64,000 bases of DNA from Paenibacillus peoriae (GCF_022531965.1 NZ_CP092831.1:331001-395000), one strand, 5' to 3'. Shown: positions 1-8,305, counted from the stretch's first letter. Notes: generated by a model from the sequence alone, not told the origin. A program made the numbers and translations.

Positions 1-395
1 AGCCCGAACACACTTTTAGCAACGACCTGTGTCAATTCTGCTTTATGGGCTTGATATTGCTCAGGCGTAATGCTCTTATTAGCCAGTCGTTGATCCAACT
101 GCTCCGTTAACTGAGCTACTTGTAAATCAACGACAGCCTGTGCATCCTGATTATTGGTGTGTGCAATATCTGCCAAGGTTTGACCGTTATACAACGCTTC
201 ATATAATTGCTCATCCGAGGATGCGCCCAATGTTTTCAACAGTTCATCATCCTTGGAAGCTTCATTATCCTGTACCTGAGGGGCTCTCTCTGGAGCCAGT
301 GTAGCAGCATTAGCCCGACTTCCCCAAGTAGAAGATTGCCCAATAGACAACGCCAGCAACAGTGTACAGATGACCAACATTCGTTTTCGATTCAT
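1..395 (-). CDS. Secreted small protein, 3' end cut by window edge
   Basis: The reading frame starts at an ATG read leftward from position 395 and stays open to base 1, so the C-terminus is missing. The first ~30 residues are a signal peptide (MNRKRM, then a hydrophobic run, then SRANA). The mature part contains a helical segment with 'LLKTLGASSDEQLYEAL', 'GQTLADIAHTNNQDAQAVVD' and 'ITPEQYQAHKAEL'. The same pattern, in the same order, is seen in the protein at 7105-7674, so the two are paralogues. Its function is unknown. Confidence is high that it is a gene and low on its role. Confidence 0.7.
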   Translation of the reverse strand, partial: MNRKRMLVICTLLLALSIGQSSTWGSRANAATLAPERAPQVQDNEASKDDELLKTLGASSDEQLYEALYNGQTLADIAHTNNQDAQAVVDLQVAQLTEQLDQRLANKSITPEQYQAHKAELTQVVAKSVFG

Positions 396-661
396 AAGTG
401 TAAAATCTCCTTTGTGTTTCATTCAATTTCTGACAGAGTGGAGCCTTATATGGATATCCAACGGGAGTAATGTTTATGCCTTTAGCCGATCCGGCTTATG
501 TAGTTACCAGATTCTAATATACATCATACACACCCAATCTTAGTGCCAGCTTAATACTCGTTTAAAATAAACTAAAAGAGGAGAATGTAAACAGGTAAAG
601 CTAAAAAAATTCATGGATGTGAATAATGGAAGTAATTTACCCTTTGGATTCTGCCGGATAT
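396..661. other. Intergenic region, AT-rich
   Basis: This stretch lies between the start of the minus-strand secreted protein (395) and the terminator of the DUF805 gene. It must carry the promoter of the 1-395 gene, but I could not pick a convincing -35/-10 pair. I see no gene in it. Confidence 0.4.
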
Positions 662-698
662 GAAAAAAACCTCCTTCACAAAAGTGAAAGAGGTTTTA
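662..698 (-). terminator. Rho-independent terminator of the DUF805 gene
   Basis: AAAACCTCCTTCAC pairs with GTGAAAGAGGTTTT (one mismatch) around an AAAA loop. Read on the minus strand the stem is followed by a T-run, as expected downstream of the gene ending at 713. The stem is flanked by A and T runs, so it may work both ways. Confidence 0.8.
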
Positions 699-712
699 GA
701 CATCTGCAACCA

Positions 713-1057
713 TTACAATTTAGGGTTTTTTCCATACTTATTGTCGCTAGGCTGACTGTCTTGGCAGAAGAATACAATCAAAATAATTGACCCTACGAGA
801 GGGATCAGACTGATTAGAATCCACCATCCGCTTCTACCTGTGTCATGCAGTCTACGGGCCATAACGGCCAAGGATGGCAACAGGACAGCAAGAGAATAAA
901 TCAAAGTCAATACCGGTGATAAGCCTACAAGACTATCGATCAGGCTGACTACAAAGCTAGCGATTGCACTAAATAGTACAAACATCCAATACTCTGTACG
1001 TCTTGCTCTACCTTGGAATCCTACATAGTTTTTTAATCCATTTAAATACCATTGCAT
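713..1057 (-). CDS. DUF805 family inner-membrane protein
   Basis: The 114-residue product is a small membrane protein of the DUF805 (YhaH-like) family. It begins 'MQWYLNGLKNYVGFQGRARR', the usual start of this family, where Phe/Gly and basic residues precede the first membrane segment. It has about four hydrophobic segments and the conserved 'MARRLHDTGRSGWW' loop. The start is well supported by an AGGAGGTG ribosome binding site seven to eight bases upstream. The family's biochemical role is unknown. It stands alone, with its own terminator, and is divergent from the arabinanase gene. Confidence 0.85.
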   Translation of the reverse strand: MQWYLNGLKNYVGFQGRARRTEYWMFVLFSAIASFVVSLIDSLVGLSPVLTLIYSLAVLLPSLAVMARRLHDTGRSGWWILISLIPLVGSIILIVFFCQDSQPSDNKYGKNPKL

Positions 1058-1283
1058 ATATTTTCACCTCCTCATAAAATGTAAATATTTGTATTATAAT
1101 CATCATAAAACAGTTGTTTTTAAATATATCGGCAGGTAACATATAGAATTTTACTTGTCAAATTATAACTTTAAACTAGGAATTAAAGCAATACATTTAT
1201 TATAATTAATAATACAGTGAATAATTTATAAAAATATAAAATTACATATTGAATTTTCCATATCCATTGAATAATATAGAGGT

Positions 1284-1295
1284 ACGGTTAACCGT
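1284..1295. promoter_or_regulatory. Perfect 12-bp palindrome upstream of arabinanase
   Basis: ACGGTTAACCGT is a perfect palindrome in the AT-rich 430-bp gap between the DUF805 gene and the arabinanase gene. It is a candidate operator for a dimeric regulator; which one cannot be told from the sequence. Confidence 0.4.
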
Positions 1296-1347
1296 CAGGT
1301 TTGAATAGGCCTTCTTAACAGAAGGTGCTTTTATTTTTCAAATCTAT

Positions 1348-1361
1348 TGAAAGCGCTTTAA
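1348..1361 (+). promoter_or_regulatory. Putative CcpA cre site before arabinanase
   Basis: TGAAAGCGCTTTAA matches the cre consensus TGWAANCGNTNWCA at all but one position and has a palindromic core, AAAGCGCTTT. It lies 127 bp upstream of the arabinanase start, fitting carbon catabolite repression of a secreted polysaccharidase. This is an inference from a consensus match. Confidence 0.55.
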
Positions 1362-1487
1362 ATTGGACAGGAGGGATAAGTAACTTTAAATTCGAGGGCG
1401 AAGAAGTTAATACAAACATAATCCTGACCGCTTTCCCAAAATTGTTTTATGTTATCAGGGATGTTCAAAACGAGAGGAGATTAATTT

Positions 1488-3923
1488 ATGAAGCATTTAT
1501 TTGTTCGTAAAGTAACGGCAGCTTCACTCGCAGGTGCGCTGTTGTTGCCTGCTTCTTTGGTAGGCGCCGAGCAAACACTCAATTTAGATACAGTTGAGGC
1601 TCAAAGTGTGGGTCAAACTTCCCTTCAGGCTCAAGATATGGGGAACCTTTCAATCCAAAGTAAAAAGGCCGTTTCCTTCAAGGAGACTTCCGTACATGAT
1701 CCATCCATCCTGAAAGTGAAAGACACATTTTACATTTTTGGCTCCCATCTTGCGGCTGCCAAGTCCAAAGACCTCATGAATTGGGATACGATTGCTACAG
1801 GAGTGGCGAATGGTAATGCATTAATTCCCAACGTTAAAGAAGAATTAAAGGAAGCACTGGATTGGGCGCAGACAGACACGCTGTGGGCAGCTGATGTCAT
1901 TCAACTGGCAGATGGCAAGTTCTATATGTATTATAACGCTTGTAAAGGTGATTCCCCGCGTTCAGCAATGGGCCTAGCAGTTGCTGATAAAATTGAAGGG
2001 CCGTATAAGAATAAAGGGATTTTTCTAAAATCCGGTATGTGGGACCAACCGAGTGAGGATGGGGCGATCTATGACGCAACCAAGCATCCGAACGCCGTGG
2101 ACCCGGACACCTTTTACGATAAGAACGGCAAGCTGTGGATGGTATATGGCTCCTACTCAGGAGGCATCTTCATTATGCAGATGGATGAAAAAACAGGGAA
2201 GCCGCTCCCAGGTCAAGGCTACGGGAAAAAGCTGACAGGCGGCAACCATGCTCGTATGGAAGGGCCGTACATACAATACAGTCCGCAAACGGACTACTAT
2301 TACTTGTTCCTATCGTATGGTGGATTGTCAGCGGATGGCGGATACAACCTACGGGTGGCTCGGTCCAAAACACCGGATGGTCCTTTCTACGATGCTGAAG
2401 GCAACGATATGATCAAGGTCAAGGCGAATCCGGACAAACCACTTTTTGATGACGCTTCCATTGAACCATACGGTGTCAAACTGATAGGTAATTACCTGAT
2501 TCCAAGAGAAATTGGTGATCCGGGTACAGGACTGGGTGCAGGCTATGTGTCGCCCGGACACAACTCGGCTTATTATGATCCCAAGACGAAAAAGCATTTT
2601 GTCATTTTTCATTCACGTTTCCCTGGGAGAGGCGAACAGTTTGAAGTGCGGGTACATGAAATGTTCATGAACGCTGACGGTTGGCCTGTGGTTGCTCCTT
2701 ATCGTTATTCGGGAGATGAGGATTCACTGAAAAGGCTGTCAGATAAGGATGTCCTCGGTCAATACTCGTATGTAAATCATGGGAAGGATATTTCGGCAAA
2801 TATTAAGCAAGCTGTTATCGTCAATCTGGATCGCGGTGGCAAACTGTCTGGTGGAATGAACGGTACATGGAAGTTGGGGGCAGACAATCAGTTGGAAATT
2901 ACAGCAGAGGGCACGAAGTACAAAGGTGTATTCCTGCGGCACCGTGATCCAGACACAGGTGCCAAGACGCTTGCTTTTACCGCATTATCCTCCAAGGGTG
3001 TTGCGGTATGGGGTTCGCTAAAGCCTGACCTGAAGGCCAGCAAGATTGTAACTGCTGTGCAGAAGGACCTTAGTCTGGGCGATACGAGCAATGTTCTTTA
3101 TAATCTGACGCTACCTACTCAAGCAGCACAAGATACCACTATTTCATGGGAGTCCACCCACCCGGAGAATATTTCTGTGACAGGTGATGTATACCGTCCA
3201 GAAGCCGGTTCTCAGCCTGTAACAGTTACATTGACGGCGACCATTAAAAAGGACAAAGCCACCGCTAAGAAAAGCTTTACAGCCATTGTTCCCGGGCAGG
3301 CCCAAGGTCCTCAGCTCGCACGCTATTCGTGGAGTGAAGATCAAGGAACTACGGTTGTCGACAGCACATACAATCAATTTGATGGTAAGACCTATGGTGG
3401 TGCTGCATGGGATAAAGACGGGAAGCTTGGCGGTGCGCTTGTCCTAAACGGTAAGGATGGTTACGTGCAACTACCAAATACAGTAACAGATGCGAAGGAT
3501 TTTACCTTTTCCGCTTGGGTGAACTGGAAGGGCGGTGCAGCTTGGCAACGGATTTTTGACTTCGGCAACGGCCAAGCCCGGCATATGTTTCTTACCCCTT
3601 CCCAAGGTAGCGGTGTACTCCAGTTTACAATCCATGAAGGTACGGATCAAAGCTTGCTTTCCAAATCATCATTACCGCTAAACCAGTGGACACATGTAGC
3701 GGTTACACTGGAAGGGAATACAGGGAAATTGTATGTAAATGGTGAGGAAGTAGCTGTTAATGACGGTATTACCTTTAATCCCAATGAGTTGCTGACGAGC
3801 GAGGCTTATCTCGGCAAAAGCCGCTTTGCCGCCGATGCTTACTTCAATGGCAGCCTGGATGAAGTTCAATTGTATAACAAAGCGCTGACAGCAGAGGAAA
3901 TTAAAGCACTGGCAGAATTGTAG
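1488..3923 (+). CDS. Secreted GH43 endo-1,5-alpha-L-arabinanase with LamG domain
   Basis: The 811-residue protein begins with a signal peptide (residues 1-~27, MKHLFVRKV then a hydrophobic core ending in LVGA). A GH43 five-bladed propeller follows: 'SVHDPSIL' (catalytic base Asp71), 'NAVDPDTFYD' (Asp near 206) and 'ASIEPYGVKL' (acid Glu near 325). After it come a beta-rich arabinanase C-terminal domain (~430-515), an Ig-like segment (~515-605) and a LamG/concanavalin-like domain (~610-811, 'GYVQLPNTV', 'QWTHVAVTLEG', 'GSLDEVQLY') likely to bind glycan. It should cut the alpha-1,5 backbone of pectic arabinan outside the cell. The GH51 enzyme at 31.4 kb would finish the oligomers. The start has GAGAGGAG upstream. 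Confidence 0.9.
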   Translation: MKHLFVRKVTAASLAGALLLPASLVGAEQTLNLDTVEAQSVGQTSLQAQDMGNLSIQSKKAVSFKETSVHDPSILKVKDTFYIFGSHLAAAKSKDLMNWDTIATGVANGNALIPNVKEELKEALDWAQTDTLWAADVIQLADGKFYMYYNACKGDSPRSAMGLAVADKIEGPYKNKGIFLKSGMWDQPSEDGAIYDATKHPNAVDPDTFYDKNGKLWMVYGSYSGGIFIMQMDEKTGKPLPGQGYGKKLTGGNHARMEGPYIQYSPQTDYYYLFLSYGGLSADGGYNLRVARSKTPDGPFYDAEGNDMIKVKANPDKPLFDDASIEPYGVKLIGNYLIPREIGDPGTGLGAGYVSPGHNSAYYDPKTKKHFVIFHSRFPGRGEQFEVRVHEMFMNADGWPVVAPYRYSGDEDSLKRLSDKDVLGQYSYVNHGKDISANIKQAVIVNLDRGGKLSGGMNGTWKLGADNQLEITAEGTKYKGVFLRHRDPDTGAKTLAFTALSSKGVAVWGSLKPDLKASKIVTAVQKDLSLGDTSNVLYNLTLPTQAAQDTTISWESTHPENISVTGDVYRPEAGSQPVTVTLTATIKKDKATAKKSFTAIVPGQAQGPQLARYSWSEDQGTTVVDSTYNQFDGKTYGGAAWDKDGKLGGALVLNGKDGYVQLPNTVTDAKDFTFSAWVNWKGGAAWQRIFDFGNGQARHMFLTPSQGSGVLQFTIHEGTDQSLLSKSSLPLNQWTHVAVTLEGNTGKLYVNGEEVAVNDGITFNPNELLTSEAYLGKSRFAADAYFNGSLDEVQLYNKALTAEEIKALAEL

Positions 3924-3942
3924 TTCAAAATAAGCAAATAAA

Positions 3943-3990
3943 CGCAGGAGATGGGCTTTTATTAAGAAGTTCGTCTCCTGCGCAATGTTT
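3943..3990 (+). terminator. Terminator after arabinanase
   Basis: CGCAGGAGA (3943-3951) pairs with TCTCCTGCG (3974-3982) and is followed by a T-containing tail. It lies 20 bp after the arabinanase stop codon. Confidence 0.65.
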
Positions 3991-4144
3991 TGTATATTTA
4001 TTTCTTGATTGCTGGTATAATAGGTAGCAACTGCGGATATAATGTTTTAAGTAGGCGTTAATGACTCGCTCCCGCCGAATGAACACAGCTTTGAAGCAGC
4101 AATAGAGAACATAAGCACTCTGCATAAATTAAATTCACCAGTGC

Positions 4145-4173
4145 TTGCGTTTTCAATACACTTATGGTAATAT
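4145..4173 (+). promoter_or_regulatory. Candidate promoter and long leader of the cold-shock gene
   Basis: TTGCGT (4145-4150) and TAATAT (4168-4173) are 17 bp apart. Transcription from about 4180 would give a leader of roughly 130 nt, typical of csp genes. The leader holds a small stem-loop, AGGTTGAAATAACCT, near 4228-4242. The rest of the 3991-4309 gap shows no gene. Confidence 0.5.
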
Positions 4174-4309
4174 GAGTATATTGAGATTGTGACCTGAGAT
4201 TCGCATATTGTAGAGGGCTATTGTTTTAGGTTGAAATAACCTTGTGCAATATGTGAATTTTTATTTGTAAAAAATAAAGGTCATATAAATACATTTTGGA
4301 GGTAATTCC

Positions 4310-4510
4310 ATGCAAACAGGTACAGTTAAATGGTTTAACGCAGAAAAAGGTTTCGGTTTCATCGAGGTTGAAGGTGGAAGCGACGTATTCGTACATTTCT
4401 CCGCAATCCAAGGCGAAGGTTTCAAATCTTTGGACGAAGGCCAACGCGTAGAATTCAACGTAGTTGAAGGAAACCGTGGACCACAAGCTGAGAACGTTGT
4501 AAAACTGTAA
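4310..4510 (+). CDS. CspA-family cold-shock protein
   Basis: The 66-residue protein is a single cold-shock domain and matches the family length exactly. The RNA-binding motifs RNP1 ('KGFGFIEV', residues ~13-20) and RNP2 ('VFVHFSAI', ~26-33) are intact, as is the '[11 protein letters not shown]' opening. It binds single-stranded RNA or DNA and works as an RNA chaperone. The start has GGAGG seven bases upstream. A long leader and a strong terminator flank it, and a second cold-associated gene (ydjO) follows, so the pair probably answers the same stimulus while being transcribed separately. Confidence 0.95.
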   Translation: MQTGTVKWFNAEKGFGFIEVEGGSDVFVHFSAIQGEGFKSLDEGQRVEFNVVEGNRGPQAENVVKL

Positions 4511-4533
4511 TTTTAAATTACAGCCTACTTCAG

Positions 4534-4567
4534 ATGCCCCGAACATAGCGTTTGGGGCATTTGTTTT
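4534..4567 (+). terminator. Terminator of the cold-shock gene
   Basis: ATGCCCC (4534-4540) pairs with GGGGCAT (4554-4560), extended inward by GAAC/GTTT pairing, and is followed by TTGTTTTT. Confidence 0.85.
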
Positions 4568-4641
4568 TATCTGTTCATAAGACCGTTTTTGAACTGATTA
4601 CATCTTATCGCTTTATAAATCATGAAGAAAGAGGGATGTTT

Positions 4642-4857
4642 ATGTACAATTCACGGAAAAAGCCAATGGATGAGATTCCTGAGGAAATTACAACTGTCTG
4701 GAATTGCGCCAGCGATACATGTAACGGCTGGATGCGAGATAACTTCGCTTTTTCTGTCGAGCCGACATGCCCCATTTGCGGTTCTGCCATGGTGAAGGGC
4801 GAGAAAAAGCTGGCTGTTTTAAATAATACGAGCTTCAACCATACCAAACAATCCTAA
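4642..4857 (+). CDS. ydjO: YdjO-family cold-inducible zinc-ribbon protein
   Basis: The 71-residue product carries two CxxxxC/CxxC pairs, 'WNCASDTCNGWMRDNF' and 'PTCPICGSAM', which should bind one zinc ion. This arrangement and the 'CNGWMRDNF' string match the YdjO family of Bacillales, reported as cold-inducible. Two in-frame ATGs exist (4636 and 4642); I chose 4642 because GAGGG ends six bases before it. The first would add only two residues. It follows the cold-shock gene but has its own terminator downstream. Its molecular role is not known. Confidence 0.8.
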   Translation: MYNSRKKPMDEIPEEITTVWNCASDTCNGWMRDNFAFSVEPTCPICGSAMVKGEKKLAVLNNTSFNHTKQS

Positions 4858-4879
4858 GCGGATAAATGTTTGTAGTGAA

Positions 4880-4927
4880 AGATGCCCCATAGCCATTAAC
4901 GGCGCTGAGGCGTCTTTTTTGTTTTTT
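4880..4927 (+). terminator. Terminator after ydjO
   Basis: AGATGCC pairs with GGCGTCT (one G-T pair) around an inner stem, followed by TTTTTTGTTTTTT. Confidence 0.75.
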
Positions 4928-4962
4928 ATAAATATAAATTATACATAAGGATGAACAGGTTT

Positions 4963-5784
4963 TCAATTATGTGCGGAGGATGGGGCTAGTATGCTCAGTA
5001 AGATAGAGTTAAATTCGGGTAGCGCTTCGTAAAACACACCGTGGCCGCTTCGTTCGAAAGGAATAAGTCTTGATCCGGCAATTCCTTTTTGAGTTTGGAC
5101 AGCCAGGGGGAAAGGACAGACCCGATCCAGCTTGCCGTGTAGAATCCAGGTGGGCACGTGTATACATGGCAAATCAGGGCGCAAATCAGAGTCACGTAGT
5201 GAGTACAAAGTACAAGCCATGCTATGAACTGTTGCCGCAAAGCCCTGGTCACGTAACCAGTCGCGTAAGCTCTGGCTGACGGGATTAGCAAACAACATTT
5301 CGCCAAAAGAAGTTACCAGTTGTGGACGATCTGTATAGGCTTGTTTGATGAGTTTATCTACCTCTGTGACAGGAGTACCATAAGGAAAGTCGCTGGTTGG
5401 GGTGAATCGAGGCGTAGCTGCTCCGATCAGGATCAACTGATTGACACCAAATCCCCGGTGTCTGCTCATGTAGCGTGTAACCACAGCTCCCCCCATGGAA
5501 AACCCGATCAGCCGTACCTGATTTAACTGAAGTGCCTGCATCACAGCCAGCAGATCGTCTGCCAATCGATCATAATTGTATCCATGCCATGGTCGATCAG
5601 ACTTGCCGAACCCCCTAAGGTCGATCTGAATACAGCGATACCCGTAAGCAGGCAGCAAGGCGGCCTGGTATTCGTACATTCGGTGATCCAGCGGCCAGCC
5701 GTGCACCATCAGAACAGGGATGCCTTCTCCAATATCCTCGACATACAGCTTCACGCCGCGTTCCACCTCAATATAATATCCCAT
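4963..5784 (-). CDS. Alpha/beta hydrolase
   Basis: The 273-residue protein is an alpha/beta-hydrolase of the type often annotated as non-haem chloroperoxidase or arylesterase. It shows the oxyanion segment 'VHGWPLDHRMY', the nucleophile elbow 'GFSMGG' (Ser), an Asp in 'LHGKLDRVCP' and a C-terminal His in 'ERSGHGVFYE', so the catalytic triad is complete. It has no signal peptide, so it is cytoplasmic. I chose the ATG at 5784 because GGGGTG lies seven bases upstream; an in-frame ATG 24 bp further out lacks one. The substrate cannot be told. It is monocistronic and divergent from the membrane protein at 5971. Confidence 0.85.
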   Translation of the reverse strand: MGYYIEVERGVKLYVEDIGEGIPVLMVHGWPLDHRMYEYQAALLPAYGYRCIQIDLRGFGKSDRPWHGYNYDRLADDLLAVMQALQLNQVRLIGFSMGGAVVTRYMSRHRGFGVNQLILIGAATPRFTPTSDFPYGTPVTEVDKLIKQAYTDRPQLVTSFGEMLFANPVSQSLRDWLRDQGFAATVHSMACTLYSLRDSDLRPDLPCIHVPTWILHGKLDRVCPFPLAVQTQKGIAGSRLIPFERSGHGVFYEALPEFNSILLSILAPSSAHN

Positions 5785-5970
5785 CGTGTTCACCCCTTTA
5801 GAAATCACGGAATTTCGTCTCTCTCACATATATGTAGCCAGGGCTTAGCTCATTCGAGAAAGGGATGGGACTGTCACGATATAAGCATATAGTATGTTAA
5901 AAAATGTATGTCATCCTGTATAGGGATAGGATATAATTATGGAATGAAACAGCATCGGGAGAGTGGAACA

Positions 5971-6303
5971 ATGACACCATCAAAAACATTAAAATGGATT
6001 ACAGGCGGATTGGAGCTATTTTTAGCTATTCCCGTTTTGGGCGGGCTACTCGTCGTAAATTCCGCGTATACTATATTGTTCTTTATGCTGATTTTCCACA
6101 TTGTTACGTTGGTACTATCGGTGACGAATAGAGAGTCTTATTATGGATCTATTTTAGGGATCGTGACCTCGGTTATTGGATGGATTCCGATTGTGGGCTG
6201 GTTGATGCATTTGCTCTCAGGCATATTTTTGATGATTACCGCAGCTCAGCAGCCGCGTGATCAGTATCGTAATCGCAATCCTTATGATGATTATCGCTAC
6301 TAG
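5971..6303 (+). CDS. Small membrane protein, unknown function
   Basis: The 110-residue product has three or four hydrophobic segments and ends in a polar, Asn/Arg/Tyr-rich tail ('QYRNRNPYDDYRY'). I do not recognise the family. The reading frame is open from 5908, but the ATG at 5971 is preceded by GGGAGAGTGG and begins just before the first membrane segment, so it is the likely start. A terminator follows at once, so the gene is single. Nothing in its neighbours suggests a role. Confidence 0.7.
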   Translation: MTPSKTLKWITGGLELFLAIPVLGGLLVVNSAYTILFFMLIFHIVTLVLSVTNRESYYGSILGIVTSVIGWIPIVGWLMHLLSGIFLMITAAQQPRDQYRNRNPYDDYRY

Positions 6304-6326
6304 GGTAAGTGATTGATACGAAGATG

Positions 6327-6356
6327 AAAGATCCTGTTGAACAGGGTCTTTTTTTA
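6327..6356 (+). terminator. Terminator shared by convergent genes
   Basis: AAAGATCCTGTT pairs with ACAGGGTCTTT around a GA loop and is followed by a T-run. It sits between the convergent membrane protein and acetyltransferase genes. Confidence 0.8.
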
Positions 6357-6899
6357 TTTATGAAATCTCCCCATGATAATGGTGTTGTAGTATTTGCCAT
6401 CTGAAAGAACCTTATCGTTTTTTAATAACCCTTCGATTTCAAAACCATGTTTTTTATAAAGCTCAATGGCTTTATCATTCGTTTCCAAAACTTGTAGAGT
6501 CATTTTCTTGATGCCATTGGATTCAGCCCAGGAAATAGATTTTTTTAAAAGATTCGTCCCGATCCCGTAACTCCAAAAATCCTTTAGTACACATACGCCG
6601 AATTCAACTTTATGAGAGAATCTGCTCAGAACATGGCCCTCACATCTTGAAAATCCGACGATTTTATCATGAACTACTGCAACTAAAAATAGGTTTCTGT
6701 TATTCTCTGTATCCGTTTCGATGAGCTGTTCAAAACCGGATGTACTTATAAATGCTTCTCCCTTCTCTCTATCTAAATTTTCAGTTTCTCCATCAATCAG
6801 CAAGCGGATTTCAGACAAATTCTTCGCATCTTGAATCATGGCAGATCTGACCGTATAGCGCATTCCTTGCACATCAAATTCCTGTTGACTTATTTTCAT
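6354..6899 (-). CDS. GNAT-family N-acetyltransferase
   Basis: The 181-residue protein is a RimI/SpeG-like GNAT enzyme that moves an acetyl group from acetyl-CoA to an amine. The CoA-binding segment is 'VLKDFWSYGIGTNLLKKSIS' (the family's Q/RxxGxG/A motif, here S-Y-G-I-G). It is followed by 'KKMTLQVLETNDKAIELYKK' and 'GFEIEGLLKND', which are usual in this subgroup. The start at 6899 has AAGGAGAA just upstream; the frame is open further out but without a binding site. The substrate is unknown. The gene is single. Confidence 0.85.
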   Translation of the reverse strand: MKISQQEFDVQGMRYTVRSAMIQDAKNLSEIRLLIDGETENLDREKGEAFISTSGFEQLIETDTENNRNLFLVAVVHDKIVGFSRCEGHVLSRFSHKVEFGVCVLKDFWSYGIGTNLLKKSISWAESNGIKKMTLQVLETNDKAIELYKKHGFEIEGLLKNDKVLSDGKYYNTIIMGRFHK

Positions 6900-6980
6900 T
6901 ACGTTCTCCTTTTTATGGATTAGAGTGAAAAATGAATTCTGGATCATGTTAGTCTACCATATTATCTTATTTACATGATA

Positions 6981-7028
6981 AATAAGCCTGTCTTCTTCTG
7001 TTGTATCGCAGCAGGGGACAGGCTTATT
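6981..7028 (-). terminator. Inverted repeat, probable terminator of the secreted protein gene
   Basis: AATAAGCCTGTC (6981-6992) pairs perfectly with GACAGGCTTATT (7017-7028). On the minus strand the stem ends in TTATTTATC. It lies downstream of the gene ending at 7105. Confidence 0.65.
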
Positions 7029-7104
7029 GTCGTCTCTATCCGTACAGGGAAGCCGGACGGAGATTTATTATACATGAGTGGATGTGCCCAAACGGGAGCT
7101 GTAG

Positions 7105-7674
7105 CTATTTCTGCTTAGTAGAGGCTTTAGCTGCATTGGTTTTAGCAGGAGCCTTGGCATCTCCTTGAGCAGGAGTTTTACCTGCATCCGCTTTACCGCC
7201 ATCTACTGGTGGCTTGGATGGTTTCACGCCATTCACCATATCTGTCATCATTTGTTTTAGATTAGAAACGCGTTGGTTATATTCGGTTGCTGTAATTTTA
7301 CCGTTTTGTTTTTCCGTAGCCAGTTTCGCTTTCATATCCGAAACCATCACATCAATAACAGAATTTACACTTACGCCTTGTGCTTTGGCGATTGTAGCAA
7401 GGGATTTACCTGCTTTCAGCTGTGTATCCAATTGACTGGAGGATAATTTTAATAATTTCAGGAGAGCTTTGTTCTCAGCATAGTTTCCTCCTGCGATTTT
7501 AGGGCCGTTAGCATCGCCTGGGTTACCCTTAGGTGCCTGTGCTTTGTCTGCAAGGGGAGCCTTCTCAGGTGTAGTGGAAGCAGCATGAGCTGCGCTTGTG
7601 GAGTACAGTGCTCCGCCTCCTAAAAATGCTAACGCCATCGTTCCAGCTAAAATTGCTTTTTTGGTGCTCTTCAT
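7105..7674 (-). CDS. Secreted helical protein, paralogue of the 1-395 gene
   Basis: The 189-residue product has a signal peptide (MKSTKKA, hydrophobic core, SAAHA) and a helical central region ('LLKLLKLSSSQLDTQLKAGK', 'LATIAKAQGVSVNSVIDVMV', 'GKITATEYNQRVSNLKQMM'). Its tail is low in complexity and rich in Lys, Ala and Pro. The central region matches the truncated protein at 1-395. Two ATGs six bases apart could start it; the inner one (7674) is better placed behind GGTGG. The Lys/Ala/Pro tail could span or bind the cell wall, which is a guess. The function is unknown. Confidence 0.75.
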   Translation of the reverse strand: MKSTKKAILAGTMALAFLGGGALYSTSAAHAASTTPEKAPLADKAQAPKGNPGDANGPKIAGGNYAENKALLKLLKLSSSQLDTQLKAGKSLATIAKAQGVSVNSVIDVMVSDMKAKLATEKQNGKITATEYNQRVSNLKQMMTDMVNGVKPSKPPVDGGKADAGKTPAQGDAKAPAKTNAAKASTKQK

Positions 7675-7819
7675 CTTCATTTTCCACCTTTCAGTAATGG
7701 GGTGTTTGGTACGTGGTACATCATAAGGGATCAACTTGAATGCTATCTGAGTGTAAGCTGAGCATTTACTGAATGAATTTGGAGAACGTGACTAACTGAC
7801 ATTTTGGCTAATAGAGTAC

Positions 7820-7852
7820 TTGTATTATGTGTATTAAGTGATATAATACACT
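7820..7852 (+). promoter_or_regulatory. Promoter with YtrA-type operator for the GntR-ABC operon
   Basis: TTGTAT (7820-7825) and TATAAT (7842-7847) are 16 bp apart. GTGTATTA (7829-7836) and TAATACAC (7844-7851) form a perfect inverted repeat over the -10. As half-sites this is GTGTA-13 bp-TACAC, followed by T, close to the AGTGTA-13-TACACT operator reported for B. subtilis YtrA. The first gene of the operon encodes a YtrA-like regulator, so autorepression is likely. Confidence 0.75.
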
Positions 7853-7891
7853 ACAGGCACGATAGATGCAGCCGATTAGGGGGAAACACCC

Positions 7892-8305
7892 ATGGAAGAG
7901 CAACGGGTTGGCTCGTTCCGATTTTTAATTGATTTTAGCCAGCCATTATATGAACAAATATTAAATCAAGTACGAAGCTCCATTGCTAAAGGGGAGATCG
8001 AAATGGGAAGCAAAATGCCGTCTGTTCGTGATCTGGCGCAGGAATTACGCATGAATCCGAATACCGTGATGCGAGCGTATCAGGAGCTGGAGCGGGACGG
8101 ATTGACTGAGAAACGGCGTGGTCTAGGCACTTATGTTACGTCATCCAGTGAGCGGATTGCCAGCTTTCGGGAACAACTGGCTATGACGTATATAGATCAG
8201 TTTCTCGGACAGATGAGCAGCCTGGGACTATCCTGGGGAGATGTTCAGCAGTATATACGAAGCAAACAGGACGGAAATGAGAAGGAAGGAGGCGATAAGG
8301 CATGA
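7892..8305 (+). CDS. YtrA-like GntR-family transcriptional regulator
   Basis: The 137-residue protein has an N-terminal GntR winged helix (~12-80: 'PLYEQILNQVRSSIAKGEIE', 'MPSVRDLAQELRMNPNTVMR', 'LGTYVTSS') and only a short helical C-terminal tail. That length is typical of the YtrA subfamily, which lacks the large ligand domain of other GntR proteins. It probably represses its own operon through the inverted repeat over the promoter and is released by cell-envelope stress, as known for YtrA in B. subtilis. It overlaps the ATPase gene by 4 bp (ATGA), which implies coupled translation. Confidence 0.9.
   Translation: MEEQRVGSFRFLIDFSQPLYEQILNQVRSSIAKGEIEMGSKMPSVRDLAQELRMNPNTVMRAYQELERDGLTEKRRGLGTYVTSSSERIASFREQLAMTYIDQFLGQMSSLGLSWGDVQQYIRSKQDGNEKEGGDKA

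Noticed and set aside
1325..1510. A 61-codon frame overlapping the arabinanase start
   Set aside because: No ribosome binding site, it runs across the cre-like site and into the arabinanase signal peptide in another frame.
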